DNA of 17,439 nt from NCBI GenBank assembly GCA_002718515.1, contig PBEX01000008.1:22597-40035 (forward strand), written 5' to 3'. The notes beneath the pieces are model-generated. The model was not told the origin of the DNA and did not search any database. It saw nothing but the letters and a program-made list of their open reading frames with translations. How positions within the stretch are numbered: the stretch's first letter is position 1; every line of letters starts with the position of its first letter. The translations under genes were made by a program, and so were the position numbers. Shown piece by piece: positions 6,823 through 15,016 of the stretch. The DNA comes from Phycisphaerae bacterium. GTDB lineage: Bacteria > Planctomycetota > Phycisphaerae > Phycisphaerales > SM1A02.

Positions 6823-7074
6823 TTATGGGTTGGCACACGATTGGCCTTCGCATGGAACGCCATCACCAAAGTATGCCCCATTCCGAACGTGACATGCAAC
6901 CTCTGATGAATCTATGCAGAAGACACCAATACAACACGCACCTTCAGCATGAACAGCAGCGTCTTCTGGGCATTCACCCCATAACTGAATCAGAATTAGC
7001 AAGTCGTCGACATCGACTTCATAATCGTTGTTTAAATCTTCGGGAATTGGCACATGGCCACCAATATCTGAGCC
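6823..7074 (-). pseudogene. Detached C-terminal part of the FG-GAP/dockerin protein (second half-dockerin plus Cys-rich tail)
   Basis: Directly after the TAG that ends the FG-GAP protein, the same frame stays open for 83 codons to a TAA. It begins GSDIGGHVPIPEDLNND and continues YEVDVDDLLILIQLWGECPE, a second dockerin half-repeat with its D-x-N-x-D calcium loop. It ends with a module of seven cysteines (GACCIGVFC...ACHVRNGAYFGDGVPCEGQSC), a tail common on secreted planctomycetal proteins. It has no start of its own (only a GTG at 7051-7053 with no convincing ribosome site). It is the natural continuation of the upstream protein: a recent nonsense mutation, a readthrough product or a sequence error would all explain it. 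The full readthrough protein would be 589 residues. Confidence 0.8.
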
Positions 7075-8592
7075 CTAGGCTGCAATGATCATCAGTAAAT
7101 CATCGACATCAACGACTAGAGTATCATTTAAATCAGCTGGGCACTGACAATCATCAGGGATGTAATCTGCGTTCCCATCTTCTTCGCAGCCATCGAACAA
7201 TCCATCACCATCGCAATCACCAAGGACTTCCCAATCGCAATCATCTGGCATTCCATTGCCATCACAATCGCTCATCAATCCAATCTCAATTTCATAAGCG
7301 TCTGGCACTAAGTTCCCATTACAGTCTTGTTCACATTCATCAGGAATGCCATTACCATTGATGTCTGCTGAGAACCCAAACATGATGTCGCAATCATCCG
7401 GCAATCCACTTGTGTTACAGTCGGGCAACTCACAAACATCAGCAATGCCGTTGTTGTTACAGTCAGGACCCTCGCAAGAGCCTTGAATGATGACACTAAG
7501 GCCAAGCGCATTCGTATTCACATTTGCTGCCAGAATATCTAAATCACCATCATCATTGACATCGTGTAGCTTGACTTCTGCAGGCCCAGAGTTCATTATG
7601 ATGTCCTGAATAGCAGAGAAATCCCCTGTTCCATCGTTGAAATACAATTTTTGAACGTGTGAGCCAACATGTGTAACCATGGCGTCTAAGTATCCATCAT
7701 CGTTCATATCACCCATTGATACGGAGTGTGGGATGTTACTAGTACTTTCAACTGAAGTTTGCTTAAAATGACCCAACCCATCATTCTTAAAAACGAGTAA
7801 CGCATTGTTTGTTCTGTCAATCAAAATGATGTCAACAGATTCGTTGTCGTCAACATCTTCTAGTGCTAAATATCTTGGGGTACCGTTTACAGGGATAAAA
7901 ATTTCATCAGCGAATGTGCGATTCCCCTTTCCGAAGAGAATTGAAATGGTATTACTTTGATAGTTTGCAGTTGCAACATCTAAAATCCCATCGCCGTTGA
8001 GATCTTTAGATGCGCCACAACGTGGCTGCTTACCAATAAATGTTGAGGGACCAACTTCAAATGTACCATCTCCCTTTCCATACATTGGTGTAAACTTGGC
8101 TGGATACTGACTTGGCGGGTCTGCATTCTCATCCCAATGCAAGTTTAGAATGTCTGCATGCCCATCTAAATCCAAATCATCAACCCAAAGGAATGCTGGA
8201 GTGTAGAGTGGCTCTTGCAAGGCAATCTCAAACTCCCCTTCGCCATTGTTTAGAAGCACAGTAGTCGTATCACCAACATAGTCAGGTGTACATAAATCGA
8301 CATATCCATCTTCATTGAAGTCAGCACCATCTACATAACGTGGAACTTCGCCGGTATTGAAGTCATATGGACCGAGAAACAAACCATTTCCAGTGTTCTC
8401 AAGAATTGAAACAGAGTTTGAAACTCTGTTTGAAACAGCGACATCAACATCACCGTCAAGGTCAAAATCTGCTGCAAAAACACCTGTAGAATTGCTGCCT
8501 GCTTCGTATTGACGAAGGGGTCTTAAATCAACATCACCAAATAGAGAAGATGTAGAGATAGCAACAGTAATGATGGAAAGGGAAGTTCTCAT
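7075..8592 (-). CDS. Secreted FG-GAP/VCBS-repeat protein with calcium-binding repeats and a truncated dockerin-like domain
   Basis: The start at 8592 gives 505 residues with a signal peptide (MRTSLSIITVAISTSSLFG), so the protein is probably exported. About seven FG-GAP/VCBS repeats follow (residues about 40-355), each centred on D-x-(D/N)-x-D-G-x-x-D such as DFDLDGDVDV, DLNGDGILDV and DVNDDGDLDI; they would form a beta-propeller. Next are five thrombospondin-3-like calcium repeats (about 365-475), including DINGNGIPDECE. Last comes CPADLNDTLVVDVDDLLMII, the first half of a dockerin-like domain, cut by TAG where the conserved Trp-Gly should begin. An upstream ATG at 8637 in the same frame lies within the promoter and spoils the signal peptide. 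Substrate and anchor are unknown. Confidence 0.85.
   Translation of the reverse strand: MRTSLSIITVAISTSSLFGDVDLRPLRQYEAGSNSTGVFAADFDLDGDVDVAVSNRVSNSVSILENTGNGLFLGPYDFNTGEVPRYVDGADFNEDGYVDLCTPDYVGDTTTVLLNNGEGEFEIALQEPLYTPAFLWVDDLDLDGHADILNLHWDENADPPSQYPAKFTPMYGKGDGTFEVGPSTFIGKQPRCGASKDLNGDGILDVATANYQSNTISILFGKGNRTFADEIFIPVNGTPRYLALEDVDDNESVDIILIDRTNNALLVFKNDGLGHFKQTSVESTSNIPHSVSMGDMNDDGYLDAMVTHVGSHVQKLYFNDGTGDFSAIQDIIMNSGPAEVKLHDVNDDGDLDILAANVNTNALGLSVIIQGSCEGPDCNNNGIADVCELPDCNTSGLPDDCDIMFGFSADINGNGIPDECEQDCNGNLVPDAYEIEIGLMSDCDGNGMPDDCDWEVLGDCDGDGLFDGCEEDGNADYIPDDCQCPADLNDTLVVDVDDLLMIIAA
8406..8440 (-). repeat. Three 12-base tandem repeats forming a 23-base palindrome in the FG-GAP gene
   Basis: TTGAAAC recurs at 8406, 8418 and 8430, exactly 12 bases apart. 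Two of the units form an interrupted palindrome: AAACAGAGTTT (8409-8419), a single G, and AAACTCTGTTT (8421-8431). On the coding strand it encodes VSNRVSNSVS at the end of the first FG-GAP repeat. A local duplication of a four-codon unit explains it most simply. Confidence 0.8.
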
Positions 8593-8605
8593 CTTTTCTA
8601 AATCA

Positions 8606-8633
8606 ATTATGCGGCAAAGGATGGTTTTTTCAA
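8606..8633 (-). promoter_or_regulatory. Sigma-70-like promoter of the FG-GAP gene
   Basis: On the reverse strand TTGAAA (8628-8633) and CATAAT (8606-8611) are separated by 16 bases. Transcription would begin near 8599, leaving a leader of about 7 bases before the ATG at 8592. This also excludes the upstream ATG at 8637 as the start. Confidence 0.55.
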
Positions 8634-8674
8634 GCAAAAACCCTATTTATTCACCCAATTGATTGCTCTGGACA

Positions 8675-9091
8675 CTAGAAACTGCCTGCTGGGCATCCGG
8701 TAATACTCAAAAAGAGACCAATTGTGCCACCAATCGGGTCGGTCACAACTGAGAATCTGCCAATGTTCGGAATGTCTGATGGAGGTGCACATACATGTGC
8801 GCCAAGTGATTCCGCCTTTGCTGTCATCTCGTCAACATTTTCAACGTTGACATATCCGAGCCAGTTGGGTTTACCTTCCCAGTGCATGGCCATCATGCCG
8901 CACTTCGGCATACCGTTGTCTGTGAAGACTGAGTAATCGCTATTTTCTGGATCTGGTCCAGCGTCTTTTGTCCACGCAAATAAGTTTGTGTAGAAATCAG
9001 AAGAAGCGTTTGTATCTATTGTCAGTAGTTCATTCCAGCAAAATGAGCCGGATGCGAGTTCGATTTCCGTTAATGCTGTCTGTGTAGTCAT
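8675..9091 (-). CDS. VOC-fold (glyoxalase/bleomycin-resistance/dioxygenase superfamily) protein
   Basis: The protein has 138 residues from the ATG at 9091 (MTTQTALTEIELASGSFCWN). A single VOC module with paired beta-alpha-beta-beta-beta units spans most of it. Recognisable segments are FCWNELLTIDTNASSDFYTNLFAW, where the secondary structure starts, GYVNVENVDEMTAKAESLGAHV, and the closing FSVVTDPIGGTIGLFLS. This pattern matches the group often annotated as glyoxalase-like or as antigen Cfp30B-like; substrates are unknown. Metal-ligand positions cannot be assigned with confidence. An ATG at 9121 would add ten polar residues but lies only 3 bases from a TACAAT box. I therefore prefer 9091, with a leader of about 27 bases. 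The gene diverges from hutU. Confidence 0.75.
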   Translation of the reverse strand: MTTQTALTEIELASGSFCWNELLTIDTNASSDFYTNLFAWTKDAGPDPENSDYSVFTDNGMPKCGMMAMHWEGKPNWLGYVNVENVDEMTAKAESLGAHVCAPPSDIPNIGRFSVVTDPIGGTIGLFLSITGCPAGSF

Positions 9092-9124
9092 GGTAGACCT
9101 ACTGTTATTCTCTTCTTGCATTTA

Positions 9125-9130
9125 ATTGTA
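9125..9130 (-). promoter_or_regulatory. -10-like box of the VOC gene
   Basis: TACAAT on the reverse strand would start transcription near 9118, about 27 bases before the preferred ATG at 9091. TTGCAA (9151-9156) upstream is a possible -35, with a long 20-base spacer. Confidence 0.35.
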
Positions 9131-9157
9131 ACTCATGCAGGTCATCCCATTTGCAAA

Positions 9158-9163
9158 TACAAT
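9158..9163 (+). promoter_or_regulatory. -10-like box of hutU
   Basis: TACAAT ends 7 bases before the ATG at 9171, giving a leaderless start and supporting that ATG over the one at 9135. It lies in the shared divergent region with the VOC gene, so the two transcripts could be regulated together. No -35 match is evident. Confidence 0.45.
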
Positions 9164-9170
9164 CTTACAA

Positions 9171-10856
9171 ATGACCACTGATACCTTTACAACCCAAAAA
9201 AGAGTGATTTCAGCCCCAAGAGGCAGTGAAAAGACGTGCAAATCATGGCAGGCAGAAGCGGCAATGCGGATGCTGATGAACAATCTCGACCCTGAAGTTG
9301 CAGAGTGTCCAGATGACCTCGTGGTTTATGGCGGAAGAGGGAAAGCTGCTCGGAACTGGGAGTCTTACGATGCAATCATCAAATCACTTCAAGAGTTGGA
9401 AGTTGATGAAACGCTTCTTGTGCAATCAGGAAAGCCAATTGGAATTGCAACGACGACTGTCGATGCACCTCGCGTCATCATTGCAAACAGCAATCTTGTC
9501 CCGCACTGGGGTACACAAGAGACGTTCGATGACCTCGAAGCTCGCGACCTCATGATGTATGGCCAGATGACTGCTGGCTCGTGGATTTACATTGGGACGC
9601 AAGGCATCTTGCAAGGCACGTATGAAACATTTGCAGAGTGTGCAAGACAACACTTTGGGGGAACATTAAAAGGTACGCTTTCCGTCACTGGCGGATGTGG
9701 TGGAATGGGCGGCGCGCAGCCACTTGCTGTGACGATGAACGAAGGCACCTGCCTCATAGCAGACGTCTGTATTGAACGACTTGAGAAACGAGTCAAGGAT
9801 AGGTACCTCGATGAAATCATCGAAGATTTAGATGGCGCGATCGACAGAGCAATCGAAGCAAAAGCAAACAATGAAGCAGTTTCCATTGGATATCTTGGGA
9901 ACATTGTCGACTTACTCGCGAGGTTGAAAGAACGTGGCATCATTCCAGATGCACTGACTGACCAAACCTCAGCGCATGACGCATTGGTTGGCTACTACCC
10001 AACTGGGCTTTCAAGAAGTGAAGCCGATGAACTACGAATCTCAAATCCAGATGAGTATACAAGTCGAAGCATCGAGACAATGAGTGAACATGTTCGCCTC
10101 ATGCTTTGGCATCAAGACCAAGGCACAAAGACGTTTGATTATGGAAACAATTTGCGTCAACGCGCACTTGAGAATGGTGTCGAAAACGCATTTGATTTTG
10201 AAGGTTTCGTACCTGCGTACATTCGACCTCAGTTTTGTAGAGGCCGCGGTCCATTTAGATGGGCAGCGCTCTCTGGCGATCCTGATGACATCAAGAAAAC
10301 TGATGAACTCATTCTCGACTTGTTCCCAGAAGATGAATCACTTCACCGCTGGATTCGCATGGCACAAGAACGCGTCGAATATCAAGGATTGCCCTGCCGT
10401 ATCTGCTGGCTTGGTCTTGGTGAGCGTGACAAGGCGGGTCTTGCATTTAACGAACTTGTGCGAAGTGGTGAAGTTTCTGCGCCAATTGTCATTGGACGCG
10501 ATCACCTTGATTGCGGAAGCGTTGCCTCGCCAAACCGTGAAACTGAAGGCATGCTTGATGGGACTGACGCAATCAGCGACTGGCCACTCATTAACTTCGC
10601 GTTAAACATTGCAAGCGGCGCAAGCTGGGTATCCTTCCATCATGGTGGCGGGGTTGGCATTGGCTATTCTCAGCACGCTGGTCAAGTTATTGTTGCTGAT
10701 GGCACTGACGCAGCAGCATCGAGGTTGAAGCGAGTCCTTACAAATGATCCAATGATGGGCATCTTTAGACACGTCGACGCTGGCTACCGTGAAGCATGCG
10801 ATTGCGCAGATGAACAACAAGTCAAGATTCCATTAAGGCAAGAACCACGTGACTGA
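9171..10856 (+). CDS. hutU: Urocanate hydratase (urocanase)
   Basis: This cytoplasmic NAD-dependent enzyme converts urocanate to imidazolonepropionate, the second Hut step. The preferred start gives 561 residues (family about 557). The match is full length: SAPRG near the start, [26 protein letters not shown], the glycine-rich [28 protein letters not shown], and the catalytic Cys at residue 412 in [20 protein letters not shown]. Then come [20 protein letters not shown] and [18 protein letters not shown]. The start at 9171 places 13 residues before SAPRG, as in the Pseudomonas enzyme. The ATG at 9135 would add 12 residues with no support. It is the first gene of a run of six overlapping genes and shares 8 bases with hutI. 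Confidence 0.96.
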   Translation: MTTDTFTTQKRVISAPRGSEKTCKSWQAEAAMRMLMNNLDPEVAECPDDLVVYGGRGKAARNWESYDAIIKSLQELEVDETLLVQSGKPIGIATTTVDAPRVIIANSNLVPHWGTQETFDDLEARDLMMYGQMTAGSWIYIGTQGILQGTYETFAECARQHFGGTLKGTLSVTGGCGGMGGAQPLAVTMNEGTCLIADVCIERLEKRVKDRYLDEIIEDLDGAIDRAIEAKANNEAVSIGYLGNIVDLLARLKERGIIPDALTDQTSAHDALVGYYPTGLSRSEADELRISNPDEYTSRSIETMSEHVRLMLWHQDQGTKTFDYGNNLRQRALENGVENAFDFEGFVPAYIRPQFCRGRGPFRWAALSGDPDDIKKTDELILDLFPEDESLHRWIRMAQERVEYQGLPCRICWLGLGERDKAGLAFNELVRSGEVSAPIVIGRDHLDCGSVASPNRETEGMLDGTDAISDWPLINFALNIASGASWVSFHHGGGVGIGYSQHAGQVIVADGTDAAASRLKRVLTNDPMMGIFRHVDAGYREACDCADEQQVKIPLRQEPRD

Positions 10857-12117
10857 TTTTCTCATCATCAATGCACGGCTGTTAACGCTCGCTGGAGAAT
10901 CACAACCAAGGCGAGGTAGTCACTTGGGCGATTTGGGAGTCATCGAGTTAGGACACCTTCTTGTCAGAGGAGACAAAATCGCACATGTTGGGGAAGGAAT
11001 CCCTGCTGAAGATTTAATCCCAGAAGGTGAAGACATCCCCATCATCGATGCATTTGGAAGAGTCGTCATGCCAACCTTCGTCGATTGCCACACGCACATT
11101 TGTTGGGCAGGCGAGCGTTTCGATGAGTTTGAAATGGGCATAAATGGCGCTTCTTACTTAGAGATTCTTGAAAGCGGCGGTGGCATCATGTCAACCGTAA
11201 GAGCAGTAAGAGAAGCATCTCAAGAGGATCTCGCTGTTGACATCCTTTCTAGGATTGGATTGATGTCATCTCTTGGCACTGCGTCCGTTGAAATTAAAAG
11301 TGGATACGGGCTAAACACTGAAAACGAATTGAAAATGCTTCGCGCGATTCATGATGCATCACAAGATGTCACGCAACAAATCGCAGGAACATTCCTTGGC
11401 GCTCATGCCATTGACCCAGACCAACCCAACTTTGTTGAAACAACAATTCATGAAACACTCCCTGCCGTTGTGCAAGAGTTTCCGGGTATCACATGTGATG
11501 CCTATTGTGAAAAAGGCGCTTGGTCAGTTGAAGACACAACTGCACTCTTCGAAAAAGCGATTGATTTGGGATGTCCCTTTAGAATTCATGTCGACCAATT
11601 CAATGCACTCGGAATGCTTGAAAAGGCAATCGAATTAGGTGCAACGAGCGTAGACCATTTGGAACACTCCACAGATGAAGGCATTAAAGCGTTAGCGCAT
11701 AGTGACACGATTGGAGTCTTACTTCCAGTTTCTGGATTCTGTTTAAACGACGCATACGCCCGTGGGCGTCACATTGTAGATGCAGGTTGCGCAGTTGCTA
11801 TCGCTACCAATTTCAATCCAGGTTCAGCCCAATCTCCATCGATGCCATTTGCGATTTCACTCGCTTGTAGACGCCTTGGTCTTACACCTGCTGAAGCAAT
11901 CACAGCTGCGACATATAACGCAGCATGTGTACTTGGTATTGAAAAGCAAGTGGGTTCCCTTGAGGTTGGCAAGAAAGCCAACTTGCAATTGTTAGAGTTC
12001 GACGATGAACGACAACTCGCTTGGGAAGTTGCAACAGGTGGCCCCCTGCTTGTCTCAATTGATGGCGAAGTCATACACTTGTTAACAGACGGCGGTCATT
12101 TAGAAGACGAATCATGA
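10849..12117 (+). CDS. hutI: Imidazolonepropionase (Asn at a metal-ligand position)
   Basis: This amidohydrolase-family enzyme opens imidazolonepropionate to N-formimino-L-glutamate, the third Hut step. It has 422 residues (family about 405-420) and starts at GTG; AAGG at 10835-10838 is a plausible ribosome site. Metal ligands of the TIM barrel are visible: His81 and His83 ([10 protein letters not shown]) and His247 (RIHVDQFNA). His186 (FLGAHAID) is a further conserved active-site residue. The fourth ligand position, Asp in the enzymes whose structures are known (Asp324 in B. subtilis), is Asn321 here ([10 protein letters not shown]). [17 protein letters not shown] and the C-terminal [16 protein letters not shown] are also typical. 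It overlaps hutU by 8 bases and map by 4, so it is probably translationally coupled to both. Confidence 0.94.
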   Translation: MTDFLIINARLLTLAGESQPRRGSHLGDLGVIELGHLLVRGDKIAHVGEGIPAEDLIPEGEDIPIIDAFGRVVMPTFVDCHTHICWAGERFDEFEMGINGASYLEILESGGGIMSTVRAVREASQEDLAVDILSRIGLMSSLGTASVEIKSGYGLNTENELKMLRAIHDASQDVTQQIAGTFLGAHAIDPDQPNFVETTIHETLPAVVQEFPGITCDAYCEKGAWSVEDTTALFEKAIDLGCPFRIHVDQFNALGMLEKAIELGATSVDHLEHSTDEGIKALAHSDTIGVLLPVSGFCLNDAYARGRHIVDAGCAVAIATNFNPGSAQSPSMPFAISLACRRLGLTPAEAITAATYNAACVLGIEKQVGSLEVGKKANLQLLEFDDERQLAWEVATGGPLLVSIDGEVIHLLTDGGHLEDES

Positions 12118-12947
12118 ACCGCTCTCTAGTCACACATCCTAAGGATACCGAACTTGCAAAAGTCGCTGCAGAGTGCGTCGTCAAAGTGCATCAAGAGTTA
12201 ACTTCGTTTTTAAAAGCGGGATTAACACTTCCCGAAATCGATGCGTTCGTTGGAAAAACACTAAAGCGTTTAAACTGCAAAAGTGCATTCTTTAAATATT
12301 CCATTCCGGGTCAATCACCATTTCCAAGCCAATCCTGTTTATCCGTTAACGAATGCATCGTCCATGGCACACATGTCATGGAGCAATCACCATTGAAACC
12401 GGGCGACTTAGTGTCCATCGACATTGGCTCTAAATACAAGGGTTGGATCGGAGATGCCGCTTGGACATGGGCAATTGAACATGCTGACGAAGAAAATATG
12501 CGACTCATGGAAGCCGGCCGCAAATCTCTTGCAGCAGGCATTGCAGCAATGCAACCGGGCCGCCCGCTCATTGATTTTGCTCGCGCTGTGCAGCAAGTTG
12601 CTGAGCGTGATTATCCATTTCATCTCGTGAGAGGTCTCGGTGGTCATGGCTATGGCAAAACTTTGCACTGCCCGCCATACATTTCAAATGCTGTTCCAAG
12701 TCATCCTGCTGAATGGCCTGACGCATTAAAACTCTTTGAAGAGGGAATGCTCCTTGCAGTTGAACCAATGCTGACTGTAGGCACGCCAGAGATTAGACAA
12801 ACACGTGGGACATGGCCAATCTACTCTGCTGACAACTCCATGAGTGTTCACTATGAAGCAGACATTTTGATTACAAAAGATGGCTACGTTAACTTTACTG
12901 AAGAACTTGAATCACTCCCATACGTCATAGGAAACTCATCATGCTAA
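12114..12947 (+). CDS. map: Type I methionine aminopeptidase
   Basis: The cytoplasmic metalloenzyme removes the initiator Met from new proteins. The 277 residues contain the full set of family residues: substrate-binding His84 (CIVHGTH), and metal ligands Asp103 (SIDIG), Asp114 (GDAAW), His178 (GGHGYGKTLHCPP), Glu217 (LAVEPML) and Glu248 (VHYEADILIT). There is no N-terminal zinc-finger or SH3-type extension, so it is a bare catalytic domain. Its ATG overlaps the hutI stop codon (ATGA), and it overlaps the next gene by 7 bases. It is the third gene of the hut-led run, and a secondary copy specialised for peptide breakdown is possible; only a genome search for another map could tell. Confidence 0.94.
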   Translation: MNRSLVTHPKDTELAKVAAECVVKVHQELTSFLKAGLTLPEIDAFVGKTLKRLNCKSAFFKYSIPGQSPFPSQSCLSVNECIVHGTHVMEQSPLKPGDLVSIDIGSKYKGWIGDAAWTWAIEHADEENMRLMEAGRKSLAAGIAAMQPGRPLIDFARAVQQVAERDYPFHLVRGLGGHGYGKTLHCPPYISNAVPSHPAEWPDALKLFEEGMLLAVEPMLTVGTPEIRQTRGTWPIYSADNSMSVHYEADILITKDGYVNFTEELESLPYVIGNSSC

Positions 12948-15016
12948 ACATTTTCGCATGTCTGTTACTCACAATAACGCAATACCCTGAAACGCATCGT
13001 GGCGACACCGTTGATGTGTTGCACGGCGTCAATGTCAGTGACCCTTACCGCTGGCTTGAAGATGATGTTCGAAAGAACGAAAAAGTGAAATCATGGGTTG
13101 AAGCGCAAAATGAGTTAACTTCAGCATACTTACATGCAATTCCTGTTCGCGAGGAAATCAAGCAAGCGCTCACTGAGTCATACAATTTCCCAAGACAAAC
13201 AGCGCCATTTGAACGTGGACCCTACTGGTTCCAATCACGAAACACCGGTTTGCAAAACCATAGCGTCATTTACTATGGCACTTCAGAAGAGGACATTAAT
13301 AATGTGCTCATCGACCCGAATACATTCTCAGAAGATGGGACGAAAGCACTCTCAACATGGAGCATCAGTCCAGAAGGTTCATTCCTTGTTTGGGGTGTTT
13401 CTGATGCTGGCTCAGATTGGAAAACGTTGCGAGTGCGAAGCCTGAAGAACAAGCGCTTGTATCCAGAGGTTATCTCTGATACCAAGTTCTCAAGGCCCGC
13501 ATGGCTTCCAGATGAAAGCGGTTTCTACTACACGAGGTATGTTAACAACGATGGTACTGAACTTGTAGAAGTTACTGAGGGGTCGCAGTTATGGTTTCAT
13601 AAACTTGGTACAGACCAGAGCGAAGACACCTTTGTTTACTACGATAAAGAAAATCCACATCACTTTTACGGACCGACAGTCACTGAAGACAACGGCTGGC
13701 TTATTGTTTCAGTCAGTAAGGGAACAGACGCAAACAACGGCGTGCTCATTAAAGGCCCCAATGAAAGTGAACTCCGATGGCTTGATGACAAGTTCGATGC
13801 AGAAATGTCATTTATTGGCGCAATTGGCGATCAACTTTGGTTTTTAACAAATCGAAATGCTCCAAATGGCAAAATCATCTCGATTAACCCAACAAAGGAC
13901 AACGAGTGGACTGAAGTCCTTCCAGAGCGTAAAGACATATTAAGAAGCGCTGATATTGTTGGCGGCAAAATGACCGTGACATGGCTCCAGGATGCTGCTT
14001 CTAAAGTTACCGTGCACAAAGTCACAGGCGAAGAACTCTACACAGTAACCCTTCCTGGATTCGGCACAACAAGTGGTTTTGGAGGCAAAAATGATCAAAC
14101 CGAGGTGTTCTGGACATACACAAGTTTTGATCAACCAATCTCATTACATAAACTCAACCTTGTTACCCAAGAAACTGAACAAGTTTGGGAAGCAGCCGTT
14201 CCAATTGACCTTGAAAACTTAACGGTTTCAAGAGTGTTTGTTACAAGTACGGACGGTGCGAAAGTACCCATGTTTTTAACCCATAACAAAGACGTCAAAC
14301 TAGACAATAACAATCCTGTACTTCAATATGGATATGGCGGCTTTGACAGCGCTATGTTGCCTAGGTTTTCGCCAGCACGAGCGATTTGGGTATCGATGGG
14401 CGGTGTGTATGCAAGCACGTGCATTCGAGGCGGGAGTGAATACGGAAGAACTTGGCATGAGGCAGGCATGCATGAAAAGAAACAGCAAGTGTTCGACGAT
14501 TTCATTGCATGTAGTGAATGGCTCATTAAAAATGGTTGGTCAAAGCCATCAAAGATTGGAATTCAAGGCGGCAGCAATGGCGGATTGCTCGTAGGCGCCT
14601 GCATGACGCAACGGCCTGACCTCTTTGGCGCTTGTCTTCCAGCAGTTGGCGTCATGGACATGCTGCGATTCCACTTGTTTACTGTCGGATGGGCTTGGAC
14701 AAGTGAGTATGGTTCACCAGAAGATCCAGAAATGTTCCCCCACATTCTGAAGTATTCACCGCTCCATAATTTAAAGAAAGGTGTTTGTTATCCGCCAACA
14801 CTTGTTACAACAGGTGATACGGATGATCGAGTTGTCCCCGGACACAGTTTTAAGTTCGCTGCCGAACTGCAATATGACCAAGGCTGCGACAATCCAGTAC
14901 TGATTAGAATTGAAACACGTGCAGGTCATGGCGCGGGCAAACCAATACATCTTTGGATAGATGAGACCGCAGACATCTATGCGTTCCTGTTTAAGAATTT
15001 GGGCATGGGAGAATAA
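12941..15016 (+). CDS. Prolyl oligopeptidase (peptidase family S9A)
   Basis: The 691-residue serine peptidase cleaves short peptides after proline. The N-terminal region after YPETHRGD and SDPYRWLED (residues about 15-41) leads into a beta-propeller. This is followed by the alpha/beta-hydrolase domain with catalytic Ser545 (QGGSNGGLLVG), Asp at 628 or 629 (GDTDDRVVPGHS) and His663 (RAGHGAGKP). Length and order match S9A enzymes. The first 14 residues (MLNIFACLLLTITQ) are hydrophobic and absent from cytoplasmic relatives, suggesting export. They carry no basic residue, so the signal is weak. AGGAAA at 12929-12934, inside map, is a good ribosome site 6 bases before the ATG. It overlaps map by 7 bases and ispH by 1. 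Confidence 0.93.
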   Translation: MLNIFACLLLTITQYPETHRGDTVDVLHGVNVSDPYRWLEDDVRKNEKVKSWVEAQNELTSAYLHAIPVREEIKQALTESYNFPRQTAPFERGPYWFQSRNTGLQNHSVIYYGTSEEDINNVLIDPNTFSEDGTKALSTWSISPEGSFLVWGVSDAGSDWKTLRVRSLKNKRLYPEVISDTKFSRPAWLPDESGFYYTRYVNNDGTELVEVTEGSQLWFHKLGTDQSEDTFVYYDKENPHHFYGPTVTEDNGWLIVSVSKGTDANNGVLIKGPNESELRWLDDKFDAEMSFIGAIGDQLWFLTNRNAPNGKIISINPTKDNEWTEVLPERKDILRSADIVGGKMTVTWLQDAASKVTVHKVTGEELYTVTLPGFGTTSGFGGKNDQTEVFWTYTSFDQPISLHKLNLVTQETEQVWEAAVPIDLENLTVSRVFVTSTDGAKVPMFLTHNKDVKLDNNNPVLQYGYGGFDSAMLPRFSPARAIWVSMGGVYASTCIRGGSEYGRTWHEAGMHEKKQQVFDDFIACSEWLIKNGWSKPSKIGIQGGSNGGLLVGACMTQRPDLFGACLPAVGVMDMLRFHLFTVGWAWTSEYGSPEDPEMFPHILKYSPLHNLKKGVCYPPTLVTTGDTDDRVVPGHSFKFAAELQYDQGCDNPVLIRIETRAGHGAGKPIHLWIDETADIYAFLFKNLGMGE

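Noticed and set aside
6825..7088. Forward open frame opposite the dockerin tail
   Set aside because: The reverse strand carries the recognisable dockerin and Cys-rich motifs; the forward peptide is a His/Gln/Arg-rich shadow.
8593..8637. Longer start (ATG at 8637) of the FG-GAP gene
   Set aside because: It lies upstream of a TTGAAA-16-CATAAT promoter and would bury the signal peptide beginning MRTSLSI.
9135..9170. Longer start (ATG at 9135) of hutU
   Set aside because: It adds 12 residues beyond the usual family N-terminus, and the TACAAT box for the downstream ATG would lie inside it.
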